6,509 bases of DNA, taken from the NCBI GenBank assembly GCA_026785645.1, contig JAJAZM010000013.1, forward strand, positions 1-6,509, read 5' to 3'. The stretch is from Sphingomonas bacterium. Lineage in GTDB: Bacteria > Pseudomonadota > Alphaproteobacteria > Sphingomonadales > Sphingomonadaceae. The notes beneath the pieces were generated by a model. The model saw nothing but the letters and a program-made list of their open reading frames with translations. It ran no database searches and had not been told where the DNA came from. Position numbers and translations under genes: made by a program. Shown piece by piece: positions 1-5,121 of this stretch (position 1 is the first letter of the stretch; every line of letters starts with the position of its first letter).

Positions 1-2
1 CC

Positions 3-851
3 TTCATCGTCAGCCGCTTTGCCCGCCGCGATGTCACCGTCGCGCTGACCGGCGATGGCGGCGACGAATTGTTCGCGGGGTACAACCGCCATGTTTCGGC
101 GCCGGCGATGTGGCGCTCGATCCGCCATGTACCAAGGCCGCTGCGGGCCGCTGCAAGCGCGACGCTCGGCCGCCTGCCGTCAAACTTCTGGAGCGCCGCT
201 GCGTCGGCCATGCCCGGCCGGACCGCGCCCAATCTCGGCGCCAAGCTACACAAGGCGTTGCGCACTGCGGGCCACGCCCGCGACTTCACCGACATTTACG
301 ACGATTTTCTCGACGAATGGGCGGGCGAACCGTCACCGGTGATCGGCGGCGGGGCAGGGGGCGCGGTTCCTGTCCCCGCACGCCTCGATGCAACCGTCGC
401 GACGATGCTGCGCGACGCCACCGGCTATTTGCCCGACGACATATTGACCAAGGTCGATCGCGCTTCGATGGCGGTCAGCCTCGAAACCCGCGTGCCGTTC
501 CTGGACCATCGCCTCGCGGCGGTTGCAGCGCGGATCCCGCTGTCGATGAAAGTGCAGGGCGGGAAGGGCAAGCAGATCCTTCGTAAAGCGCTGTTCGCCC
601 GCGCCCCCGCCGCGCTGTTCGACCGCCCCAAGGCCGGCTTTGCGGTGCCCGTCGGGGAATGGATCAAGCGCCCGTTACACGATTGGGCGGAAAGCCTGCT
701 CGATCCGCGGCGCCTGGCCGGGGAGGGCTATTTCGACCCCGCTATCGTCCGTGCTCGCTGGGCCGATCATTTGAGCGGGCGCCGCGATTCGACCGCCGCC
801 ATCTGGTCGATCCTGATGTTCCAGGCCTGGCTCGAAGAACAGCGCGCCTAG
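3..851 (+). CDS. asnB: asparagine synthase (glutamine-hydrolysing), C-terminal part, partial
   Basis: This is the synthetase (ATP-pyrophosphatase) half of a class-II asparagine synthase, which makes asparagine or amidates a related carboxylate using glutamine nitrogen and ATP in the cytoplasm. The 282 visible residues open in the conserved LTGDGGDELFAGY segment (residues 15-27 of the fragment) and contain the family signature DILTKVDRASMAVSLETRVP followed by FLDHR. A later RPKAGFAVPVGEW stretch is typical of AsnB-like enzymes. The N-terminal glutaminase domain, with its Cys2 nucleophile, and the SGGxDS ATP loop lie outside the left edge. Family members are usually about 600-650 residues, so roughly half is missing. 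Paralogues of this type often sit in polysaccharide or capsule clusters, so this could be a modifying amidotransferase rather than the housekeeping enzyme; the neighbours here do not decide. The TAG stop overlaps the stop of convergent surE. Confidence 0.93.
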   Translation, partial: FIVSRFARRDVTVALTGDGGDELFAGYNRHVSAPAMWRSIRHVPRPLRAAASATLGRLPSNFWSAAASAMPGRTAPNLGAKLHKALRTAGHARDFTDIYDDFLDEWAGEPSPVIGGGAGGAVPVPARLDATVATMLRDATGYLPDDILTKVDRASMAVSLETRVPFLDHRLAAVAARIPLSMKVQGGKGKQILRKALFARAPAALFDRPKAGFAVPVGEWIKRPLHDWAESLLDPRRLAGEGYFDPAIVRARWADHLSGRRDSTAAIWSILMFQAWLEEQRA

Positions 852-1612
852 GAAAAGCGCTCGACCAATCCGGGAAGCGATGCGTCATGGGTCAGATCGA
901 GATGCAGCGGGGTCACCGTCACATAGCCGTCGGCGATCGACTCCAGGTCGGTGACATGCCCCGGTGTCTCGACCGTCGGTGCCAGCCCGAACCAGAAATA
1001 GGGGAAACCGCGCGGATCCTGCCGCTCGATGATCCTCAGTCGTCCATAATCGCGAAATCCCTGCCGGCACACGCGTACGCCCTTGACCGAATCGGGTTCG
1101 ATCGCCGGGAAATTGACGTTGATCAGCGTGCGCTTGTCCATCGCTACCGCAACCAATTCGGCAAGCACGCGCCCCGCCCAGGCTTCGGACGATCCGAATG
1201 GCACGCTCGCGCCAAGCCCCTGCTTGGCATAGGCCTGGCTCAGCGCGATCGATGGAACGCCGGCCAACGCCCCTTCCATCGCCGCCGAGACGGTGCCCGA
1301 ATAGGTCACATCCTCGGCCAGGTTCGCGCCGCGGTTGATCCCCGACAGGATCAGGTCGGGCGGACTGTCCTTCATGATATGCGCCAGCGCCATCATCACC
1401 GCGTCGGTCGGGGTGCCAGTCACCGAATAGCGCTGTTCGCCATGCTCACGCAGCCGCACTGGCTGGGTCAGGGTCAGCGAATGGCCGGTGCCCGACTGCT
1501 CCTCGCTTGGCGCGACCACCCAGATATCGTCGGACAGGTCGGCCGCAACATGCTCGAGCAACGCCAGTCCGCGCGCGTCGATACCGTCGTCATTGGTGAT
1601 CAGGATCCGCAT
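848..1612 (-). CDS. surE: 5'/3'-nucleotidase SurE
   Basis: SurE is a metal-dependent cytoplasmic phosphatase that removes phosphate from 5'- and 3'-nucleoside monophosphates and, in some species, short polyphosphate; it supports survival in stationary phase and stress. The 254-residue protein starts MRILITNDDGIDARG, with metal ligands D8 and D9. It continues with S40 in the EEQSGTGHSLTL segment and N93 in SGINRGAN, followed by DVTYSGTVSAAMEG (101-114), all hallmarks of the family, and its length is normal. An upstream ATG at 1690 would add 26 residues, but SurE proteins begin at this MRIL, so I chose 1612. No clear Shine-Dalgarno sequence precedes it. The partner gene often found beside surE (pcm) is not adjacent: downstream is the convergent asparagine synthase, upstream the divergent dksA. 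The gene is therefore probably expressed alone. Confidence 0.95.
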   Translation of the reverse strand: MRILITNDDGIDARGLALLEHVAADLSDDIWVVAPSEEQSGTGHSLTLTQPVRLREHGEQRYSVTGTPTDAVMMALAHIMKDSPPDLILSGINRGANLAEDVTYSGTVSAAMEGALAGVPSIALSQAYAKQGLGASVPFGSSEAWAGRVLAELVAVAMDKRTLINVNFPAIEPDSVKGVRVCRQGFRDYGRLRIIERQDPRGFPYFWFGLAPTVETPGHVTDLESIADGYVTVTPLHLDLTHDASLPGLVERFS

Positions 1613-1714
1613 TGGGGCGCTATGCGTGAAACCCCGCTCACTGCCAAGCAAACATGCGCGCTGCGCCCATTGGGCAACATAGCGAAACAAATTGGGTCAC
1701 TCGACGGTCAGTCC

Positions 1715-1743
1715 TTGTTAACTTCGCGAGGCTTAACTATAGG
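1715..1743 (+). promoter_or_regulatory. possible sigma70-type promoter for dksA
   Basis: TTGTTA (1715-1720) and TATAGG (1738-1743) are separated by 17 bp, and each matches four of six consensus bases. They lie in a locally AT-richer patch about 120 bp before dksA. The same patch has the direct repeat TTAACT (1718-1723 and 1733-1738), so a regulator site could overlap the promoter. The assignment is by eye only. Confidence 0.3.
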
Positions 1744-1825
1744 CCGCTTGGGGATTGCTGGCTGACCCGGGCAAGTATCGGGAAAGTCTACTGTAATCGC
1801 TTCCGGCCGAGATCGGTGGCCCGGT

Positions 1826-1853
1826 CCCGGATACGGCGGCGACGCGTATCGGG
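1826..1853 (+). promoter_or_regulatory. hairpin in the dksA leader covering part of the ribosome binding site
   Basis: GATACG (1830-1835) pairs perfectly with CGTATC (1845-1850) around a 9-nt loop. CCC (1826-1828) then pairs with GGG (1851-1853) across a single bulged G at 1829. The last three bases belong to the G-rich Shine-Dalgarno stretch GGGGAGGGA (1851-1859), so folding would hide part of it. Whether this regulates translation is inference. Confidence 0.4.
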
Positions 1854-1859
1854 GAGGGA
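1851..1859 (+). promoter_or_regulatory. ribosome binding site of dksA
   Basis: GGGGAGGGA contains a GGAGG core (1853-1857) five bases before the ATG at 1863. It is the strongest Shine-Dalgarno sequence in the window and fixes the dksA start. Its 5' end is part of the preceding hairpin. Confidence 0.7.
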
Positions 1860-1862
1860 CGT

Positions 1863-2327
1863 ATGGCGACCGCATTGAAGGACCTTTACGGGTCAGGCAC
1901 ACAAAAATTCGATCAGCTCCAGCTTGCCGAACATTATCGACCGGCTGACATCGACGAGTTCATGGGCCCGCAGCAGCGTGCTTATTTCCTCGCCAAGTTG
2001 AAGGCGTGGAAGGAAGCGATCGTTGACGAATCGCGCGCCACCATGGCCCAGCTCCAGGTCGACTCGCTTCGCGAGCCCGACATGGCGGACCGCGCATCGA
2101 GCGAGACCGACTGGTCGATCGAGCTTCGCACCCGCGACCGCCAGCGCAAGTTGATCGCCAAGATCGACGCTGCGGTGCGCCGGCTGTACGACGGCGAATA
2201 TGGCTATTGCGAAGTCACCGGCGACCCGATTTCGCTGGCCCGACTGGAAGCTCGGCCGATCGCCACGATGAGCCTCGAGGCGCAGGAAAAGCACGAGCGG
2301 GTCGAGCGCGTTTCACGCGACGATTAG
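1863..2327 (+). CDS. dksA: RNA polymerase-binding transcription factor DksA, cysteine-poor alphaproteobacterial type
   Basis: DksA binds in the secondary channel of RNA polymerase and, with (p)ppGpp, lowers rRNA transcription and raises amino-acid and stress promoters. The 154-residue protein has an N-terminal helical part, a coiled coil (about 35-108) whose tip carries the conserved D73-x-x-D76-x-A78, then the SIELRTRDRQRKL helix. A C-terminal globular zinc-finger fold with SLARLEARP follows. The four E. coli zinc-ligand cysteines correspond here to C116, T119, S137 and A140, so classical zinc binding is not expected. Cysteine-poor forms are known in alphaproteobacteria and can still act on polymerase, so I read this as functional, not decayed. 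A good Shine-Dalgarno sequence precedes the ATG. The gene is divergent from surE and followed by a GC-rich hairpin, so it is probably a single-gene transcript. Confidence 0.93.
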   Translation: MATALKDLYGSGTQKFDQLQLAEHYRPADIDEFMGPQQRAYFLAKLKAWKEAIVDESRATMAQLQVDSLREPDMADRASSETDWSIELRTRDRQRKLIAKIDAAVRRLYDGEYGYCEVTGDPISLARLEARPIATMSLEAQEKHERVERVSRDD

Positions 2328-2370
2328 GGCCTGTTGCTGACGGTCTGATTCAACGACTGGTGCCGTGGGC

Positions 2371-2390
2371 GGCGGGCATGACGGCCCGCC
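2371..2390. terminator. GC-rich hairpin between dksA and a convergent DUF465 gene, possible bidirectional terminator
   Basis: GGCGGGC (2371-2377) pairs perfectly with GCCCGCC (2384-2390) around the 6-nt loop ATGACG. It lies 43 bp after the dksA stop and 25 bp after the stop of the convergent DUF465 gene. No run of T follows on either strand, so it is not a textbook intrinsic terminator. It may block exonucleases or assist Rho-dependent termination. Confidence 0.45.
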
Positions 2391-2415
2391 ACCATAAGCG
2401 CACAAGGGTCCGGCG

Positions 2416-2571
2416 TCAGAGGCCGGTCAGTACGTCCTTGACGCGCAATTTCTCTTTCTTGAGCTGGTGGAGCTTGATGTCGTCGGGGTGGGGGCGATGC
2501 TCTTCTTCGTCGATCAGCGCCTCGAGCGATGCGTGCTTGTTCTCGAGGCTATCCACATGTGCTTGAACCAT
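2416..2571 (-). CDS. YdcH-like small protein, DUF465 family (51 aa)
   Basis: This 51-residue protein belongs to the DUF465/YdcH family of small charged helical proteins of unknown function. The family pattern is clear: a first helix (HVDSLENKHASLEALIDEEE), a short turn with HRPHPDD, then a second helix with LKKEKLRVKD (37-46). It should fold as a short helical hairpin or coiled coil; there is no signal peptide or membrane segment. The reading frame stays open to an ATG at 2769, but family members start near MVQAHV, and AAGGA (complement of 2580-2584) lies eight bases before the ATG at 2571, so I chose that start. A second DUF465 gene lies divergently 157 bp away. The function is not known. 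Confidence 0.85.
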   Translation of the reverse strand: MVQAHVDSLENKHASLEALIDEEEHRPHPDDIKLHQLKKEKLRVKDVLTGL

Positions 2572-2579
2572 CGGGTCAT

Positions 2580-2584
2580 TCCTT
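2580..2584 (-). promoter_or_regulatory. ribosome binding site deciding the DUF465 start
   Basis: On the minus strand this reads AAGGA, eight bases before the ATG at 2571. It supports the short 51-residue product over the 117-residue reading that begins at 2769. Confidence 0.6.
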
Positions 2585-2610
2585 TGCTGCCAATGAAAGT
2601 GACGCATTGG

Positions 2611-2639
2611 AGTAAAACATGATTTGTCGCTTTTGTCTT
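2611..2639 (-). promoter_or_regulatory. possible promoter for the minus-strand DUF465 gene
   Basis: On the minus strand, AAGACA (complement of 2634-2639) and TTTACT (complement of 2611-2616) are separated by 17 bp, and each matches four of six sigma70 consensus bases. The stretch 2590-2640 is noticeably AT-richer than the surrounding coding DNA. The element lies about 40 bp upstream of the start codon. It was found by eye only. Confidence 0.3.
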
Positions 2640-2668
2640 GCCTCGATGACTCCATTCGTCTCCGCGAT

Positions 2669-2708
2669 GCCGCCAACCGCCGTTCCGGCGGCAGGTGACG
2701 TTGCCGCC
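2669..2708 (+). promoter_or_regulatory. competing hairpins upstream of the second DUF465 gene
   Basis: CGGCGG (2686-2691) pairs with CCGCCG (2677-2682) across a three-base loop. The overlapping GGCGGCA (2687-2693) instead pairs perfectly with TGCCGCC (2702-2708). GCCGCC (2669-2674) is a third possible partner. These pairings exclude each other and sit 20-60 bp before the ATG at 2729. In DNA this GC-rich they could be chance. Confidence 0.35.
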
Positions 2709-2728
2709 TCGCTCGGCTACGTCGCGGC

Positions 2729-2926
2729 ATGAACGACGACGATCCGCGCCAGATCCTTGCTTTGCTCAAGGCCGATCATCGCCGACTCGATGAGGAGATT
2801 GAGGCGCTTCGTGCGGCGGGTTCGATTGACCAGATCGAAATTGCGCGGCTCAAGAAGCGCAAGCTGATCCTCAAGGATGAAATCGCCCAGCTGGCCGACC
2901 GCATCATTCCCGATTTGCTTGCCTGA
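2729..2926 (+). CDS. DUF465 family small protein (65 aa)
   Basis: This is a second small DUF465 protein of unknown function, 65 residues long and apparently cytoplasmic. Helix one includes ILALLKADHRRLDEEIEAL. The turn carries GSIDQ, and helix two carries IARLKKRKLILKDEIAQLAD, matching the LKKxKLxxKD core of the neighbouring 51-residue protein. It ends in an extra IIPDLLA tail that the neighbour lacks, so the two are related but clearly diverged. The ATG at 2729 is the only usual start codon before the in-frame stop at 2696-2698. No good Shine-Dalgarno sequence precedes it; instead there is a hairpin-rich stretch. It is followed after 114 bp by the DUF1465 gene in the same direction. Confidence 0.85.
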   Translation: MNDDDPRQILALLKADHRRLDEEIEALRAAGSIDQIEIARLKKRKLILKDEIAQLADRIIPDLLA

Positions 2927-2973
2927 GTTGTACCGGAGTGGTCTGACCCGTGCCAATATGGGACGCGATCGAG

Positions 2974-3001
2974 GCTTGGTCGCCCGCCGGACGCTCCAAG
3001 C
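2974..3001. other. inverted repeat in the spacer before the DUF1465/rcdA gene
   Basis: GCTTGG (2974-2979) and CCAAGC (2996-3001) form a perfect 6-bp inverted repeat with a 16-nt gap. It lies in the 114-bp spacer between the second DUF465 gene and the DUF1465 gene. The gap is long for a terminator and no T-run follows. It could be a weak terminator, an operator or chance. Confidence 0.25.
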
Positions 3002-3040
3002 GTTTGAACCGGAAGCGAAACGTGTCACACAGAGGGCGCA

Positions 3041-3532
3041 ATGAACGAACCATTTGAGCCGTCACGTCCGGAAGCGCGGATCACCCCGCGGCTGGTGGAT
3101 GCATTATACACCGAAGCGATGGTTCTCGCCGATGAGGCGCGCGCCTATTTCGACGATGTCGGCAAGGGCGAGCGGCTGCTGCTCGAGCCGTTCGCGCGGG
3201 TCGGATTTGCCTGCGAATCCCTCAAGGTCACGACGCGCGTCATGCATATCGTCGCGTGGCTGCTGACCCAGCGCGCGATCGAGACCGGCGAATTGCACCA
3301 GGTCGATGGCCGTCGCCCCGAACGCCGCCTCGGCCATGCCACGACCAGCGAGCCGCAGGTGATCGAGCAGATGCCCCCCGCGGCGCAGCGGCTGATCCAC
3401 GCCAGCAGCGATCTCTACGCCCGGCTCCAGCGGCTCGACGAGGGCCAGCTCGATGACGAGCCGGTGCAAAGCCCGGCGCGCGCGCTTATGGGCCGGCTTG
3501 AACGCGACCTGATCTGGAACCGCGGCGCCTGA
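3041..3532 (+). CDS. rcdA: DUF1465 family protein, homologue of RcdA (regulator of CtrA degradation)
   Basis: The protein matches the DUF1465 family, whose studied member RcdA of Caulobacter is an adaptor in the hierarchy that delivers CtrA and other cell-cycle substrates to the ClpXP protease. The 163 residues predict a helical bundle: helix one about 15-39 (VDALYTEAMVLADEARAYF), helix two about 46-82 with the conserved core ACESLKVTTRVMHIVAWLL then TQRAIETGEL, and helix three about 107-134 (AAQRLIHASSDLYARLQRLD). A charged C-terminal tail follows, as expected for this family. There is no membrane segment or signal peptide. AGAGGG (3031-3036) sits five bases before the ATG. The dehydrogenase gene begins 18 bp downstream and may share its transcript. 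The family call is firm; a cell-cycle role in this organism is inferred from Caulobacter. Confidence 0.85.
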   Translation: MNEPFEPSRPEARITPRLVDALYTEAMVLADEARAYFDDVGKGERLLLEPFARVGFACESLKVTTRVMHIVAWLLTQRAIETGELHQVDGRRPERRLGHATTSEPQVIEQMPPAAQRLIHASSDLYARLQRLDEGQLDDEPVQSPARALMGRLERDLIWNRGA

Positions 3533-3550
3533 CGCACTAGGCTGCGGCGG

Positions 3551-4693
3551 ATGCAGCCCTTCACGTTCACTTATGGTCCGCGCGTGCTGGCCACCGCCAC
3601 CGGCGCGGCCGAGCTTCCCGCTTTGTTGCCCGACGGTCCCGTCCTGCTCGTCACCGACGACCAGTTGCTCGGCCTCGGTCTCGCCCAACCCTGGATCGCC
3701 GAGCTCGAACGCACCCGCGTGGTGACGATCTTCAGCGCGGTCGAGGCCGATCCGTCAAAGTCCACTCTGCTTGCCGCGGTCGAGGCCGGACGCGCCGCCG
3801 CCGTCACCTCGGTGGTCGGCTTCGGCGGGGGCAGCCCGATGGACGTCGCCAAGCTCGCCGCTTATCTGCTCGGCTCAGGCGACGCGCTCGACTCGATCTG
3901 GGGGGTGGAGGTCGCGGTCGGCGCCAAGCTCCCGCTGGTGCTGGTCCCGACCACCGCGGGCACCGGCTCCGAAGCGACCCCGATTTCGGTCATCACGGTC
4001 GACGGCGGTACCAAGCTTGCGGTCAACGCCCGCGCCATCACCGCCGACCTCGCAATCCTCGATCCGACGCTGACCACCGGTCTGCCGCGCCACGTCACTG
4101 CCGCGACCGGGATCGACGCGATGGTCCATGCGGTCGAGGCCTACACCTCGGCGCGGCTCAAGAATCCGCTGTCGGACGCGCTCGCCCGCGAAGCGTTGCG
4201 CTTGCTCTCGGCCAATCTCATCCGCGCCTGCGAAGCGCCCGACGATCTCGCCGCGCGCTCGGCGATGCTGCTCGGCGCACATCTTGCGGGGGTGGCTTTC
4301 TCCAACGCCCCGGTCGCCGGGGTCCATGCGCTCGCTTACCCGCTCGGCGGCCTCCATCATCTCCCCCACGGCCTGTCGAACGCGCTGATGCTGCGCCATG
4401 TGCTGCAGCATAATGCGGCGTCCGCGCGCGAACCGTACGCCGAGCTGGCCGAAATCATCGCTCCCGAGTGCGTCGGTCAGGGCAGCCAGGCCAGATGCGC
4501 CACCCTGATCGACGCGCTCGACCGGATGATTACCGACAGTGGCCTCAAGCCGCGCCTTCGCGATCACGGCATTGCGCGGTCCGACATCCCGATCCTCGCG
4601 CGTGAGGCGATGAAGCAGCAGCGGCTGCTGATCAACAATCCGTGCCCGATCGAAGAGGCAGACGCGGCGCGCTTGTATGAGGCGGCGTGGTGA
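3551..4693 (+). CDS. iron-containing alcohol dehydrogenase
   Basis: This is a group III (metal-dependent) NAD(P)-linked alcohol dehydrogenase, cytoplasmic, interconverting an alcohol and an aldehyde or ketone. The 380 residues are normal for the family. The N-terminal Rossmann-like domain has the dinucleotide motif GGGSPMDVAK (92-101) and the signature VPTTAGTGSEATP (132-144). The helical C-terminal domain carries the metal ligands D189 and H193 (GIDAMVHAVEAYTS), H259 (GVHALAYPLGG) and H273 (LPHGLSNALML). Their spacing (4 between the first pair, 14 between the second) equals that in E. coli FucO. The extra active-site histidine of FucO (H267) corresponds to Y263 here, as in many uncharacterised members. 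The substrate cannot be assigned; a maleylacetate reductase or hydroxyacid dehydrogenase activity is possible. The start is the ATG 18 bp after the DUF1465 gene. The stop overlaps the next gene. Confidence 0.92.
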   Translation: MQPFTFTYGPRVLATATGAAELPALLPDGPVLLVTDDQLLGLGLAQPWIAELERTRVVTIFSAVEADPSKSTLLAAVEAGRAAAVTSVVGFGGGSPMDVAKLAAYLLGSGDALDSIWGVEVAVGAKLPLVLVPTTAGTGSEATPISVITVDGGTKLAVNARAITADLAILDPTLTTGLPRHVTAATGIDAMVHAVEAYTSARLKNPLSDALAREALRLLSANLIRACEAPDDLAARSAMLLGAHLAGVAFSNAPVAGVHALAYPLGGLHHLPHGLSNALMLRHVLQHNAASAREPYAELAEIIAPECVGQGSQARCATLIDALDRMITDSGLKPRLRDHGIARSDIPILAREAMKQQRLLINNPCPIEEADAARLYEAAW

Positions 4694-5121
4694 CCCGCCC
4701 GATCCCGTGCGGCCGCGACGCGTACCGCCACTTCACTACCATCACCACCCGCTGGTCGGACAATGACGCCTACGGCCACGTCAACAACACCATCTATTAT
4801 GCCTGGTTCGACAGTGCCGTGAACGCGCTGCTGGTTGGCGCCGGGCTACTCGATATCGTGGCCGGCGACCCGATCGGGCTGGTGGTCGAAACCGGCTGTA
4901 CCTACTTTGCGCCGTTGAGCTTCCCCGGCGATGTCGAGGTCGGGATCGCGGTCGCCCGCCTTGGCGGGTCGAGCGTCACCTATCGCATCGGCATCTTCGC
5001 CGCCGGATCCGCCGAGCCCGCCGCCCAGGGTCATTTCACCCACGTCTACGTCGCCCGCGCCTCACGTCGTCCGGTGCCATTGCCCGACCAGTGGCGCGCC
5101 ACGCTGGCGGCGCTCAGCTAA
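4687..5121 (+). CDS. hotdog-fold acyl-CoA thioesterase (4HBT family)
   Basis: This is a 4-hydroxybenzoyl-CoA thioesterase-type hotdog enzyme, expected to hydrolyse an acyl-CoA to the free acid and CoA in the cytoplasm as an oligomer. The 144 residues are normal for the family. The N-terminal segment RWSDNDAYGHVNN (22-34) holds the likely catalytic aspartate D27, followed by the long central helix (TIYYAWFDSAVNALL) and the strands of the sheet (VVETGCTYFAPLSFPGDVEVGIAV and VTYRIGIFA). The reading frame allows GTG at 4687 or GTG at 4690. The latter makes a GTGA overlap with the dehydrogenase stop and lies seven bases from GAGG (4679-4682), so it is at least as likely and would give 143 residues. 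The overlap suggests translational coupling with the dehydrogenase and a shared pathway. Its stop overlaps the convergent peptidase gene. Confidence 0.88.
   Translation: MVTRPIPCGRDAYRHFTTITTRWSDNDAYGHVNNTIYYAWFDSAVNALLVGAGLLDIVAGDPIGLVVETGCTYFAPLSFPGDVEVGIAVARLGGSSVTYRIGIFAAGSAEPAAQGHFTHVYVARASRRPVPLPDQWRATLAALS

Noticed and set aside
1613..1690. N-terminal extension of SurE from an ATG at 1690
   Set aside because: SurE proteins begin at the MRIL..NDDG segment. The extra 26 residues match nothing in the family and no Shine-Dalgarno sequence supports the upstream ATG.
659..1765. A 368-codon open frame on the + strand opposite surE
   Set aside because: It lies antisense to a complete SurE with all family motifs, overlaps the end of the asparagine synthase, and its translation is rich in Arg, His and Gln without any recognisable domain. 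This is typical of a shadow frame in GC-rich DNA.
2572..2769. N-terminal extension of the minus-strand DUF465 protein to 117 residues
   Set aside because: The extension is Arg/Ser-rich low-complexity translation of the intergenic region, overlaps the divergent gene, and a good AAGGA site supports the start at 2571.
2974..3001. Intrinsic terminator after the second DUF465 gene
   Set aside because: The inverted repeat is only 6 bp with a 16-nt loop and lacks a T-run, so I list it as an inverted repeat only.
3104..4567. Long minus-strand open frames opposite the DUF1465 and dehydrogenase genes
   Set aside because: They are antisense to proteins with clear conserved motifs and show no domain of their own. 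Long antisense frames are common where third codon positions are nearly all G or C.
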